Origin: Pyrocephalus nanus
Taxonomy: Eukaryota > Chordata > Aves > Passeriformes > Tyrannidae
Length of the DNA: 64,000 nucleotides
Direction: 5' to 3'
Assembly (NCBI GenBank): GCA_038380795.1
Contig: CM076270.1
Coordinates: forward strand, 21,406,001 to 21,470,000
Each line of letters starts with the position of its first letter. Position 1 is the stretch's first letter. Positions 23,801 through 37,100 of this stretch are shown here, in pieces. Position numbers and translations under genes: made by a program. The notes under the pieces were generated by a model. That model made no database searches. It had not been told where the DNA came from and saw only the letters and a program-made list of their open reading frames with translations.

Positions 23801-26800
23801 AGTGGGAGTCATTATTTGTCCTGGAAATGAATGAGTCCCTCAGGATGAGATTAAATGTAAGTGCACCTTTGCACACAAGCTGGGGTTTTTTTCCAGGCCA
23901 GCTCCTGCTTTGCTTGTGCACATGTGTGTGTGCGTCTTGTACGTCAATGGGAACACATTAATGACCATCAGGAACATTTCTTTTGGAATCCTCACAGATA
24001 TCCCCAGTGATCCAATTTGAAGCACTGCCTGGAAAATTATTAACTCCTCTCTTTGGTCTATAAGGGATTACACAAATCTGCTCTGCCGTTTCGGGCCACA
24101 TCCAGCTCATTCCTGTAGACATCCTCATGTTCCTCCCCAGGGATCTGCGCTTTTAGGGAGTCCTGCACGTAAGCTATTGTTGCATCTGAAGGCCAAACTG
24201 TTCCATTTAAGCATGAGTCCAGAAAAGTGACAGTGCTACAAAGCCCCAGGGAAAGACCAGGCTTCAAGCAATCAGCTGAGCTGTGACAGTGAAAACAGCA
24301 CCCTGCTCTAGTGTCAGCTGCCCACCTCAGCCTTTTTAACCCCTGCTCTCCTAATCTTTTTCATGAGTTTCATTATTGGTGATGTATTTTGTGTGTGGAA
24401 ATAATGACTTTGTGTATGTCCCAAGTGTTGTGGGGTCAGCAGTGCAGCCAACCTGCACAGTTACTGCCACTGTTCCCTTAGTTATTGAAAACTGGCTGAA
24501 GTTCTCCATCTCCCCATGCTGCTCTGGGACCTGCATTTTAAACCTCAGATAGAGCTGAACAATAACTGCTAGAATTGTAGCACCACAGCTTGCTTTGGAG
24601 TAGTTTTAAAAGAGAAGCTGTGAAGATTTGGTGAGGACAGCTCATCCTCCACACGTAACCATTTGCTCCGCTACCTTCAATCCAGCATCTTCCCCCAGTA
24701 CTCCAGTTTCCATGGGCTCCACTGTCCTCACCACCGTGGGTCTCTTTCTGTATATAATAGTAGAAGTAAAAGTAAAGTAGTGACGTGGTAAAATTAATCC
24801 TGTTTCTTTAGATTTGCATATTTCTTGTCAACCCAGTAAAGGATTTGCTCTTGGTTCCTCTCACCAGAGGCATTCCACTTTGAATGACCCCAAAAAAGCT
24901 CCAGTGGCCTTGGACCCTGTAGGCTTTCAGACATACCAGTGGGGTCCCCTCACCCTGAACCTGTTGTTTTGTGTCCAGTTCACACCAGATTCCTCACCTT
25001 CAGTCACAGATGTCCCAGAGGGTGGGTTAAGCTGCAGCCTGGTTTTACCCTGCCTTTCATAGATCCTTTTTTTTTTTTTTTCTTTCACTTTTCTCCCCAC
25101 TGAGCTCTGGCTCAGCAGGACAGGGAACAGGCTGCCCTGACACAGAGCCCTGCCCCACACAGGGTGAGTTGGTGGTCTGGGGTGCCCAAACACCCCTTTC
25201 CACCTGCTGTGGGGATTGAATCTGCCAGGGGTGGAGAAAACCATAGCAGAGATGGGGCAGACGTGCTGTGACCACGCAGTTGCCTTTGCACAGCACATCA
25301 GTGCAGCCCTCCAGCTGTTTTGTTTGTGTGTGTGGAGTGACTGGAAGTTATTGAAAAACTCTTAATTACACAGATAGACTCCCAGAAGAAACTGTCAGGT
25401 GATAAAAGCCATGAAATGAGAATTCCTGCCTTCGAGCAAGGGCAGCAGGCAGCGGGCAGCTCAGTGAGGGGCTGCGAGCTCTGCAGAGGGCTCGCAGTCC
25501 CCATGGGGGATCTCTCAGAGGTTTCTGTGGGGTGCAGCCTGAGCCTGTGCTTTCTGAGTCCCACATCAGCCCCACACCTCCACCCAAGGCCATTTGCCAG
25601 GACAGAGCCTGGGGATGGGGCTGGGCTCAAGGTGGTGGTGAGGGGCACTGAGCAGCTCCACCAGTGCTAGGCTAACCAGAGGAACAACAAACCCCATGAT
25701 TTCCTCCATAATCGCACCTCTTAAGTGCTGCTGCTCACAACTTTATGCCTTTTCATCCCCCCTGAGGCCCGTGATTATTCCCCAGCAGCCACATCAGGGT
25801 ACACCTTATGATTTAATTACACATCCCCCGTCTGAATAATGTCTCCAGTTGCTCAGCCTGTCAGGCTCCATTAGCTGACAGCATCTGCCTCCCAGTGCTG
25901 ATCAGCCTGGTGAGAGATGTGCCAAGCATATCCAATGGGTGCTTTACCCTTGCTGCATCTTTAATGCCAGCTGCTCTGATGTCTCCTTGTCCTTTACAGA
26001 GCTCTTCTGCGAGGGTTCAAAATGAGTGTAAAGAGGTTCAGTGAACGCTTGTCCCGGTGCCTGAGGCTGAACTGCCTGGTGACTTTGCCCATGGAGGTGG
26101 TGGAAGGATCTGGTCAGTCTGTGGTGGCAGTGGTGACCACAGCTGGGGTCTTAATCATGGGGTAATCAGAAGGAAATTCCTTCCCACAGGCTGAGATCTG
26201 CTCTAGCTTTGCCTTGTTGCTATTTGTGAAACTTCTAATTAGGTACCTTTTCATTTTGCTTTGTAGCTGAGGATGATACCGTGTCATCTGCTTTTCTCAG
26301 GAACTTTATTATTTACAGTGACTTATGAAAAGGGCAATTCTGTCAGGCAATTTGTGACCTTTAACTTGGGAGAATGTCATTCTTGAGGATGATTGTAGCC
26401 ATTTTGTCTGCTGTGTTCCTCACAGTGATAATTTTGTGATGATGGCCACTTTAGAAAACCAGACTGCAGCTTTCTAAGTGTGGACTAGGGAATCCCATAA
26501 TGAGTTCCTTTCTATCTAAGATGTATACAAAGAAAACCTTGTATTGTTTGTTGTTTAATGTCTATAGCAAGGGAGCTGAAATGAACCAACTGGCCTGCAA
26601 AATCAGAAGAAAAAATTCTGGTGAAAACAGTAAGCTTGTTGGGAAAACGGTATTTAGGTCATCCTAAAACTATTTATGAATTCAGGTCAAATTTTCTAAC
26701 TATTTACTCCTGGGATTTCTTTTTTTTTTTTTTTTTTTTTTTCTGGGAGTGGATTTTTGTTCACAGTAATTTTTTGCTTTTACTAAACCCAGGGGTTAAA

Positions 26801-29262
26801 GCATTTGCCCAGAAACTGGGAATCCCTCAGACAGTTTCAGTTTATGCTTGGGTGGAGCTGGGTAATCCTTTCCCACTGAATTACCAGCACTTCTCAGTAT
26901 CTTACAAAGAAAAGGCAGCACACCCATGGTATCTCCCATTGGACTTGTGTCCCTACAGTATAAAATACCTATTTTTTGAGCCAGAGAAAAGGAGATTACA
27001 AATATTCTCTAGCACAGTGATTAGTAAATACAGAGGCAAGAATACATTTGATTTCTGTTGTAGAATATGTTTGATTTCTGTTGTATAGTCTGTTCTGACT
27101 CTAACTTGTATGAAATTGTACAAGAACATCAAGACACTGTGAGATTTGGCTATCCTGTATCCTGGCAGCCATAGTGGCAGCCATAAGAGGCATGGATTTC
27201 CTCACGTCCTGGGTAGAAATCAGTCTGCATCCACTGCTTCTTGGACTTAATCAGGGAATTAAATATCCTACCCTTTCTTTTCTTTTATTGTTTATACGGA
27301 TAGAATGTTTTGTTGAAACAACTGTGTTTCAAGTCAAGTTGGTTTAGTTTTTGGTGAGGAAACACCAACTTACTTTAATTTGTAAATCATGTATTTGGCT
27401 AAAAGCAGTTACTCACATGAATCTGTCCAGGTGGGGCCTCATCTCTCAGCTGCTGAAGGAAGGGATACCAAAAAAAGCTGTTCAACTCCCAAAGTTGAGA
27501 AGAGAAGTGGTAAACAGAGAGATGAGACCAAGTAACCTGTTATGCTGTTTGGATGACCCGGGCCAGGTAGGCAGTGGATTGTAGGTAGGTATTAGTCTTT
27601 TGTCAACTGTGTTAATATTTAAAAACAACCTGAAAACAATAATTGGATCTCACTTGCTCCTTCAATGCACTTGTTCAAGGTGCTACAACAAACTTTTCTA
27701 GTGCAAGGGTGTGGGAAATACTCAGCTCATGAGACAGAAAGGACCATTTGACCTCTTTTCTTCTCAGTCTGTCCTGAGCACAGAAGAAAAAGTGGGGCTA
27801 GGCTGACATTTATTTTTTCTGAGAAGAAACCAGCCTGTCTTTAAATTGTTCTTTGGGTTTTTCCATCTGATTTTATAAATGACATGTTATTTTACTGCAC
27901 CCTTAACTGGAAACAGACCTTAGAGTTTTGATGAGAATATGCCCTGTCTTTTTTTTAGTAGCTGTAGTACTGGGGAAGGTGCAGTGGGCAGAATGTCAGG
28001 GGAAAAATCCTACAAAACTCCAGCTGTTAAGCACAGGCTTTTGGATCACTTCAGGAAAGCTCACAATGGTCTCTTTAATTTTGCTAATTCATCTTGTTAT
28101 AATCATAATTTTCTTATACATCTCTTTTTACTGGGGAAAACAAAATTCCTTTCACTCAGAAAGGATGAAAGTACTGGGTATAACCTATAAGAAAGCTTGA
28201 ATTTCAGCTGCACCTCTACAGGTTTTTCTAGTTAGCTAATGGCTAGCTAACAGTGCTGCAGGAGCAGCTTGAAGCGTTAGTACCTTTCTCTCCCGTCCAA
28301 GCTGATCCCTGCAGCAAACAGCTGAAAAGTTGCCCCATGGCAGATGTGGCAAAGACTGAATGGAAACTTCACAAGCAGATTTTAAGAGGACTGTTGCATT
28401 CCTGTAAGGTCTGCCTGCACAATATTATACTGGGAAGAAACGACAGAATGTGGTGGCAAAGCAAACAGGGCACTACATGGTCGGTCATGTACTCCGCATC
28501 CCTGCATGAAGGACAAAGACAATCAATGGGATAGAAAAGAAGGCACTGGCCTGAGCTGCCAGATCTGAAAACAAAACTGCACCTGTGGCCTGAGAGGACG
28601 TGTGTCCCATGGCTGTGAATTGGCAGTGGGGCATAAAACAAAAGCAGAAGCGTGTGAGAAGTAGTCAGGAAATCTGCTCGCATTTTACACTGTGCTGCTT
28701 CGTTTTGAGGTCTCAGGATCAGGACAAAAAGGGGACTTCTCAGTTTGGACATCCTGGATTGAGACTTTGAAACATCATCTCAGACCAGCTGGGGGTGCTT
28801 GTCATTGCTGTGTGCTCTGGGACTGGTGCACCAAACCTAGGCTGCAAAGGAGCTCCTGAGTCTTGGAGACAGGTGTGGGTGACATCTATCAGGGTAATAA
28901 AGGCTTATTAGTGCCCTGAGGGCATCAAGTTCCTCCTTCCTAGCTCTCCTGTGTGCTCTCAGAAGATGAAAGACAGGAAGATGTTGCTTCTGTGATTGAA
29001 AGGTGTGGGTTTGATTCTTTCCTGTATTTTATATTTGGGATATTTTATTTGTATTTTATGTGGCCTGGAATATTATGGTGGTAAGAAAGCAGTCATGTGG
29101 AGGAATTTGTAAGTGTGATGGTACTTTAGCAGGTAACAACCCACCTCTGCAGGAAAAGAGCTTTTCAGATTCTCAGTCCTGCTCAGATTTGGGGAGGTTT
29201 GGCCGTAAAGGCCTGTGACAAATCAGGAAAATGACCCCTCCATCTCCTGAGCTGCTCAGAGT
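20891..29262. other. non-coding gene-desert segment
   Basis: No gene recognised. T-runs at 25066-25081 and 26720-26742. 27931-28200 is an open frame of 89 codons starting at an ATG, with a hydrophobic N-terminus and one internal hydrophobic segment; see findings. Nothing else is assignable. Confidence 0.55.
26720..26742. repeat. 23-nt poly-T tract
   Basis: Uninterrupted T run. No flanking retroposed sequence recognised. Confidence 0.95.
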
Positions 29263-29282
29263 GGGTGGGAGGGATGGGTGGG
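29263..29282 (+). other. G-quadruplex-forming motif, five G3 tracts
   Basis: Five GGG tracts separated by loops of 1, 1, 2 and 1 nt (T, A, AT, T). This exceeds the usual G3N1-7 x4 rule, and loops this short favour a very stable parallel quadruplex. It lies in otherwise ordinary non-coding sequence, not next to a recognisable promoter. Confidence 0.9.
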
Positions 29283-30314
29283 TGGCAGCTTGTTAAGGGT
29301 GGGTCAAACCTAGGAGATCATGGAACTTGAATGCTGCTGCTGCTTTGCCTGGGCTGGCCGGGAAGTTTCCAGTGTTTTTACATGGCATTGAGTTCTTTTT
29401 TGCTGCAAACCCAGGGTCTGGAAGCTGTGACGTGACTCACCACATTCGAATGTTGCGTTCAGTTGTCGGTCCCACATACTTGGTGAGTGACCTCCGGAGC
29501 ACTGTGTGGGTGGGTTTCGTGGAGCGTGTCCCCAGCTGTGCCCAGTTCACAGAGGATGTGTGCACATGGGACGCTTCTCACTGGGAGCCTGGTGTTTCAG
29601 CAGGAAAGAGCTCATGCTTTTGAGTTTTGTGGCTCACTGCTTCAGTCCTTGGTTTGGCCACGACCTCCCATGCTGGTGCATTGAAGTCTCTGAGCAGTGA
29701 AATGTAGGGAAGGAGGGAGCAAGAGGCAGACTTGCAGATAACACAGCACAGACACAATAATCCTGCTGCCACAGCTACACTAGGTCTGGCTTCCAGAAAA
29801 CTAAAATGAATCTTAATGTGGAATATTTGTGTGCTTTTATTTTGGGTTTTTTTAATGTGGTTTTTTTTTGCTGTGAGGCCAGGAAGGTTTGCAAACTCAT
29901 TGACAAGGGTTCCCTTTCACTGACATTCCTGCTATCATCATTAGACAGAGGCTTTGTGAATAAATATTTCAATAGTCTTTAAAAGGCAATTAAATGTTCT
30001 AAGCAAAAAGGTCAGTGAGAGGTGTTACAGTTGTATTTCAGATTCTTCATTAGACTTGCAGTGTATACATTTGTGCACTTGTGTGTGTGTGTGCACATCA
30101 ATTTGTGTGTATGGTCATGTGGTGCAAGAACAAAACCCCTGAAAGCAAGGAAGGCTGCATCAAAAAGCTGAAGGGTGATTTGGGAACCAAGGTGGCAATT
30201 TTAGTATGGTGCTTTGTTCTAATATTTCACATGAAACATGAGTCTGTGAGAATGCTGGTTCTGTGCCAGAGCACAAGTTTTTTTGAGCCTCTAGTACACA
30301 CTGCCTTTGGGAGG

Positions 30315-30377
30315 TGTTGGAAGCAAAAGTATTCTGGAGAACCTCAGTTGTTCTCCAGAAGACTTTTGTTTCCAACA
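30315..30377. repeat. near-perfect 63-nt hairpin (28-position stem, 7-nt loop)
   Basis: Arms 30315-30342 and 30350-30377 flank the loop CTCAGTT (30343-30349). Of 28 opposed positions, 26 are Watson-Crick, one is G-T (30323/30369) and one is mismatched (30331 A / 30361 G). A further GCCTT (30303-30307) could pair with AAGGC (30377-30381) across a bulge. The size and shape are those of a microRNA precursor or a small inverted duplication. I do not recognise the arm sequences as a known miRNA, and the expressed strand is unknown. Confidence 0.9.
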
Positions 30378-30770
30378 AGGCATGGCAAACCAAAGTGGAA
30401 AGAATGCTTATTTTCATTTTTAAGTATATGTTGCTTGAAAGCTATGGAGCATATTAATGGGCCCTTTCTATTGCCTTTCTTTCCAAACTTTTGTGTGACC
30501 TCCTGTCTCAGGGCAGCAGTTGCCACTTGGAACTGGAGGGAGAAATTACAAAGAATGAACAAACAATCATTAGTTGTTAGGCCTTTGGGCACTGCTTTTA
30601 TAAAAGATACGTGAAAAGTTCCCTGGAAAAAAAAAAAGGCTGAAGCATAATTATTACCTGGGGATCCGCCCATGAAAAGTGTAGGCAGAGACCAGATCTC
30701 AGGATCTAGTAAATTCCTGGCAGGAGAAACTCAAGGAAATGTGGAAAAACACTAAAAAAAATTCTCAAAG

Positions 30771-30789
30771 TTTTTTTTTTTTTTTTTTT
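30771..30789. repeat. 19-nt poly-T tract
   Basis: Uninterrupted T run about 400 nt after the hairpin. Confidence 0.9.
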
Positions 30790-30859
30790 AATCAGAAGCG
30801 ATGACAATGGCAAATTCTGCTCAAAGTTCATATTGTCTCGCTTTTTATTTGTTGCTCAC

Positions 30860-30873
30860 GTTGCCATGGCACT
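30860..30873 (+). promoter_or_regulatory. RFX X-box-like motif
   Basis: GTTGCCATGGCACT matches 12 of 14 positions of the X-box palindrome. With uniform base use about 0.2 such matches would be expected in 64 kb, so this is suggestive only. Confidence 0.25.
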
Positions 30874-31263
30874 GGAGCAGTCTGTGGAGGTAAAAGGAAT
30901 ACTCTGCACTGCCCTTGTCTCTGTGAGTGAGCACAGTGGCCCTGCGTGCCCCAGAGTCCCTGCAGAGAGGGGAGCTGCTGCTTCACGCAGGTGTAGCTGC
31001 ATCAAGGTGTGCCAGAGATGATTTTGTAAAATTGTCTGCTGCTGTGGTCACCTCCCTGTCCTCTGTCCCTTTCACTGAGCAATGGCAGCATAGCCATGGC
31101 TGGTGTTTTTTTCTCTCTCTCTGAAGTCGGATACACCATCAGGACTTTGCAGATCCTTGCCAAGGTCAGGTACTGTGCAGGTCCTGATGGTCCTCCTGAC
31201 TCACGTTCATAGGTTTTCTCTCATTTTTGGGTAATGCATCATTTTTGGGGACTGTAATCCCAC

Positions 31264-31291
<28 letters not shown>
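31264..31291. repeat. 28-nt poly-T tract
   Basis: Uninterrupted T run; the flanks are not recognised. Confidence 0.95.
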
Positions 31292-31294
<3 letters not shown>

Positions 31295-34096
31295 GGCACA
31301 TTCCCTGTTTTTAGCCTTGTAATCAGAGCTTTTTTAAGGTTTGGACTTAATAAACTGACCACTGGGGTGTCTTGCTGAGAAAGGTGCTGAGTAACATCTA
31401 GCAGGATGCTGAGTGACTATTCTGTGCAAGCATTATTCTGTGCTACCCTTGCTTTTATCCCTTTCTGTATGCATCCATTATAGGGTATTCTTGGAGATAC
31501 TGTCTATCAGGTAACAGCCATTATTATCTTCCTAAGCTTTACAACCATACCTTACCTAGGGGAAAAATAACTACTTACACAGTAAAATCTTATTAACATA
31601 TTTACAGTAACGCACCAAGATTTGGTGGTACTGATGTTGTAAGCTGCTAAAATTTCTTGGATAATCATAGTGTGATAGTCAGAATTTAAAGGGATTATTC
31701 TCAGCTAAGGCAGTTTGCATCCTTTTATTCTGCAAAAGTGGAAGGAAGCACTCATTCTTCCTGTTGTACAGCTAAACTGAGCAAAACTTGGAGGGCTGAA
31801 ACCCTTGAGCTGTTATGCACAGAAACACAGAATGGTGACCTTTAGAGTCACTCTCAAAGAGGCTGCAGGTTCAGCAGATGTGAGACTGTAAAATTTTATC
31901 TCCAGGAGAAGAAAGTAGCTTATGCAAACACTGCTGAGGATCAGCCAGGGACCTGCAAGCTGTTACTGGCTTTGGAAATGAATGGTTCTGTGAGTAAACC
32001 ATGACTTTCAAAGTGTGTGACCTTTCAAAGGAATACAGAAATAGGTGCAAGGAAAAAGAAGTCGTGGGGGTAAGAAAAGCTAGTCACCCTTGTAGTGAAA
32101 GCAGGCAGTCCAGGACACTGCTGGAATTTAGCCCACCAGTAGGCCTGTGGGTAAGAATTTGTCAGATAGAGAACTCTAGAGCTGGAAGAGTACTGTCCAA
32201 ATTAAGAACTGATTTTTAGCTTGTCTGCAGTGTGAAGGTGGCCTGAACTGTGAAGGTCCTTTTTAGCCACTTTTTTCCCAAATGAGAAGTGATTCCTTGT
32301 GATATGCCACCTTCAGAAACGGGTCAGTTCCTAGAGATGCAAGGCATAAGGAGTAGCTGAAGTTTATTGCACTCAGTGTGGATGAAAAATTTGTTTAAAA
32401 GTGAAGAAGGATTGTTTGGGTTTGTTTGTCACCTGTGCATGTAAATACAGGGCTTGGATATCTATCTTTGCTATAAAGCAGGTTTATATCACTACAGTCA
32501 AAACCTTCAGGTCTACTTAAAGACAGAATTTAAAGAACTCTGACTTCACAAAGGCTCTGAAATTGCTGTTCAGATTATTTTTAGTAGGTGTTGGTTTGCT
32601 CAGACTACCATAGCAATGAGTGCTGATAAAATCTGCCGTTGGGTACAACTTTCATGTGTCTGGATCTGCTTGCCAATTGCTTGGTGTGTCCTGGCACCAC
32701 TGCAAACCATGGCTTGATGAGGCAGGCTCTGTGTGATCCCCTGAGAAGGCTCTCAGGTGAGCAAAGGGTCTGCATTTAAGTGTCCATGACCTCTACAAGC
32801 TCTGGATAACTCCAAGAGTTTATAGTTCTGTGGTTATAAATGGTGTCAAACAAGCAGAATGCACTGGCTGTGAGTTGTGTAAGCACAAGGCAGAACTGGG
32901 GAAGGGCTACTCAAACTGGTATTCACTAATAGTAACTTCAGGCTTAAGCTGTAGGTCCCTGGTGTACTGGTTCAGTACTTCTAAAATTGCCCCAAAGCCA
33001 GTATTTGTGAAATTGCTCTGCTCATGTGCAGCAGTCCTGAAGAACCCCATCTGCTGGGCCTGATGAGAGCAGCTCCAGTGGTTATGTGCCTCTCACAAAG
33101 ACCAAGTTTCCCTGTTCTTGTGGGATGGGGTCGCTGCACATGAGTAGCAGAGCAGGCACTTCAGACATCCAGGGCTCCTGGAGTGCGCTGGGCTCGCTGC
33201 ATAGGCAGTGAAAAGGACTTTTATAACTTGTCAGACGTGACACTGGACACCCCATTCCCTCTTGTCTCCAGTATTCCCTATAAATAAGTGGTACTGAGAG
33301 ACCACATCTGCTAAAAGTAAGGATGATGTTGAGAGAGTGGCTCTCTTCTGGTTTCCTGGTGCTTTGATTTCTCCAGTGCTAGGGAACACTAAGATGCATT
33401 TTCTTCAGTACTATCAGATCTTACAAATCGATTTCTAATCTTAAAACTCAGGTTGAGTCCCAGTGCACTCTAGAATGCCAGTCTCTTAAAGCTGCTTACA
33501 TTTCTGTATTTCTTCTCTGACTATGCAAAATTCTTCAGTTCATTTTATTCTTAATAATGACTCACATGGCCTAATCATGCAGTCGCAGAGTATGTATATG
33601 TCTCTCTCTATATATATGTATATATCCATCCTGGCAACCTGTGTAGTGTGATTTGTGAGTCCTGAGACAAAGCTGTACCTGGTGTAGCTAGAATTTAAAG
33701 ATTCTCCTTATTTATACCTGAGTTTTTCTTAGTTGAACAGAAAATCTGAGCAAAAAAGCCTCAAAAAACCCAGTAGCTTTATCTTTCAGGGTGGAAAAGA
33801 GCACTGTGTTGATGCTGCCTTATTTCATTGGCATGGATGCTGCTTTTAGGATTGCTAGCTCCTGCTGCATTTTAACATTGAACTGGCTCTGCAAACATGT
33901 TTTCCTTTCTTTATTCTATTGTATTATAATTCAGAGATTTGGTTAAATATCTTAAGAAAACCTACAGATCACCTAATTCAATCAGGATTTGATTGCAGGT
34001 GTTTAAATGCCTAATCTGTAAAGAATTCAACAGGAATTGAGCACACTAACATATTTGAAAGCCTATTACTGCTAAAGAAAAGAGCTGGGTGATGCC

Positions 34097-34120
34097 TTTT
34101 TTTTTTTTTTTTTTTTTTTT
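34097..34120. repeat. 24-nt poly-T tract
   Basis: Uninterrupted T run; the flanks are not recognised. Confidence 0.95.
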
Positions 34121-37100
34121 AATCTACATGTTGGAATGGAAAGGTATTGTAAATTTTCCCTTTCTTGCTCGTTTCCTGACCTGACCACGGATTTCCCAAG
34201 GGAGGGATAGGAAAGTGCGTTTTGCATGTTCTGGGAATGCACATTGCTCAAACAACGACCTGATCACCCCTTTGCTGCCTGTAGAGCTGTAAGAGGGCAG
34301 CTCTCATATTGTTGTAACACTCACAGAATCAAACTTGAGCCTTCTGCTCTCCAGGCCTGGTACAGGAGCGCAGTGAGGAGTAAGTTTGGTTGGTTTGTTG
34401 CACTCTCTGATCCCTGGTTGTTTTCTTTTACAGCCCTTCTGATGGAAGAAATGGGTTTGTTTGCAGATGGGATCTTGGCTAGTGCTGAGTTGCTGTAGCT
34501 TTAGCTCTGGGTTTTGTAAAACCTTATATGAAGCAATTTATTTGGAGCTCTAGGTTTTAGAAACCCACTGGGGAGGACAGTGAGAGTGTATGAATTAGGG
34601 GAGGAATGGTGCTCCTTAAGCAGCAGCAATTTAGATAGAAACTACATCAGGCTGAGGGTGGTAAACACCTTTAGCATATGTACATGCCTGGTAAGATAGG
34701 ATATTCAGTGGTCTTCATGTTCAAAAGATCTTATTTCTTCTCATGAACTGTCTGGTTCCCTTTCCCTGGAGCTCTTGGTGTTCACTGTCTGAAATGATGA
34801 TGTGGGTAAGATCAAATTCAACCTGACAAAATAAGTCAAAGGATGTGAAATCCTCCCTTTTCCCAGTTTCTGCTGCAAGCAAACAAATGTCATTTCACCT
34901 GAGTGAAAAGTTGTTCTCATCAGGTATTGAGACTTTTAAAGTTAGTGAAATTATGTGGTTTTCTGCATATGGAAATAGTTTGGGGGTTTGTTTGTGTAGC
35001 AGTTTTCTTGTTTGTTTGTTTGTTTTGCTTTTCTTACATGGATCTGCTTGTGATCCTTAAGGTGATATATTGAGAAGGAATTATTCAGAGCTGGCAACTC
35101 ATTCTTTCCCGCCCTTCCTGTCACCTTCTCTAAAACATTGATGACTCGGGTTGGGCAGAGGGGCAGTGCTTGAAGGTAGTTTTGCTTTGTGAAGGGATAC
35201 TATGACATCTGGAAACCAAACATGTAGGTTAAGGGAGGAAATCCACCGCTCTTTTTTGCTTCTAGATAATTAACTATTATTTGTTAGTTGGGTTCTCCTT
35301 ATTGTTTTTGTTGTAGTTTCTTACAGAGATAAGGGCCATGCTTGCCCAGGAGGGGCTTGATAGCTACCAGAATAAACAACTAAAACATCACTTTTAGTAA
35401 GGGTCTATGACTAAGCTACAAAAAACATCTTGAGGTGTGATTATAAGCAGAAGGAACTTAAATGAAAAATAGAGGGAGGTGGAAAAAATGAGGCATGAGA
35501 AAAAGAAGAATGCCTGTGGGAACACAGCTCAATTTATTTTTTTTTTCCCGGTCTCAGGTAATCTTCATTAGATAACGTTAAGAAACTTTGCTTCCATATT
35601 ATAAGACATTCATATTACAACATAAGCCTAGACCTGAAAATGTGTGGCCTTTGACTTTGCTACGCTGTTTTAGGTGACATGGCCTTTAAGCCTAGCAACC
35701 TTTTACAGAGCAAAAGGAGCCCCAGGACAAAGCAGTTTGTTTGTTTGCTTATCTTTGGAAGGTATTGCATTCAGTCTTGACCTTCTGTACTCTCCCTGGC
35801 CTCAAGTAATGTGATCCTACTGGATATTGCTCACAGCTAAATGTAATGTTTAGTCTTCAGACTTTTATAGCGCACAAGACCAGCAAAAAGTTTTACCAGC
35901 CAGCTTGGAAATTTCCTGTGGTGAGTTAGAAAGGTGTCAGCGTTAATGTTTGTGTGGTGAAGGAAAAGATCTTTGTCTCTTTCCAAATTTGGCATTTGCA
36001 CCTCTAAGGTTAATGTTGTCTTTTAATTGCATAATACATCATGATGGCACCAAGCCCTCTTTGTGCATCCTTTTCTGTGGAACCGTCCCCACTCTTTCGT
36101 GTGTCTGTGCTGGTGTGACGTGGTCTTACTGACCTGGGCTATTTCACACAGAAGTTTTGTGATGTCAGTAGAAGTTTTTGAAGCAAGTCCATAAAAATGA
36201 GTAATAACAAATTGTCAAGGCCAAATGGTATAGCCTGGGTGTTTTGAAGGAATTCAGATACGAAATTACTGAGCTGTTAACTGTGGTGAATGACATACAA
36301 GTTAAATTAGCCTCGATGCCAGAGGAATAACAGAGAGGAAATTGATGCTCATTCTTAAGGGGATCAGGGAAGATTAGGTTGGGGAAGGATGGCTTTCTAC
36401 AGGAGAAAACTATTAAACAATTATAATAAACAATAGAATTAGTAGTCATATGTTTAAGAGGGGTGGTTCACACAGCCTTTACACAAACTATGCTTAACAA
36501 CTATGATATTTTTGTAAGTTCTCAGTAGTGAGGGGACTAAGTCTCCATCTGGCTTACGTTAAAATACTAAAACTTCTTTAAAAAGCCCAACCAAACAAAA
36601 CCATAAAACAAACCCCAAACAAGCAAAAAGCCCCCAAACACACACTCAAAATTCTTCACAGAGATTTAGTTGCGAATAAAGCACTCGTTTTTCACAGTGG
36701 AGTGGTTGGCAGTAATAAAAACGGCAGAAAAGTAATATTGGGAAAAATACTAGGAAAATAAAAGAGACAGCATCGTCATAGTTTGTTCTTCTCTTGCTTA
36801 GTCTGTGTGGTTTTGGACCTCTCAGAGTGTTCAGAAGTTGATGTGAAGATGTAGGAAGTGGTGACATGCAAGTCTTAAACTTGGAAGATATGATGTGAGT
36901 TGGAGGGTGGGAAAGGCAGATCATGGCAGTTTATAAAATCAGAGGAGGTATGGAAAAGGTGACTAGTAAAGGCATATTCAATATTTCTCATGACATGAGA
37001 ACTATAAGTACATAATGAAATAAACAGCTGACAAGTTTAAGACAAACAAAACCCCCCTTACTTTTTCCATAGAAACGTGGTTAAATGATGGCAAGCCTTG

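Noticed and set aside
23464..23961. Open frame of about 165 codons
   Set aside because: Low-complexity F/L/S-rich translation of T-rich DNA, with no domain and no family resemblance.
26621..27088. Open frame of about 155 codons
   Set aside because: Contains a poly-phenylalanine run that is simply the 23-nt T tract; no recognisable protein.
30081..30614. Open frame of 177 codons, one of the longest outside KCNE4
   Set aside because: It begins with GTG inside a GT microsatellite rather than an ATG, spans the palindromic hairpin and has no recognisable domain.
31815..31880. AAACACAGAATGGTGACCTTTAGAG-type text resembling the 3' end of avian CR1
   Set aside because: Similarity is limited to about 25 nt with a large gap, and there is no terminal 8-mer repeat.
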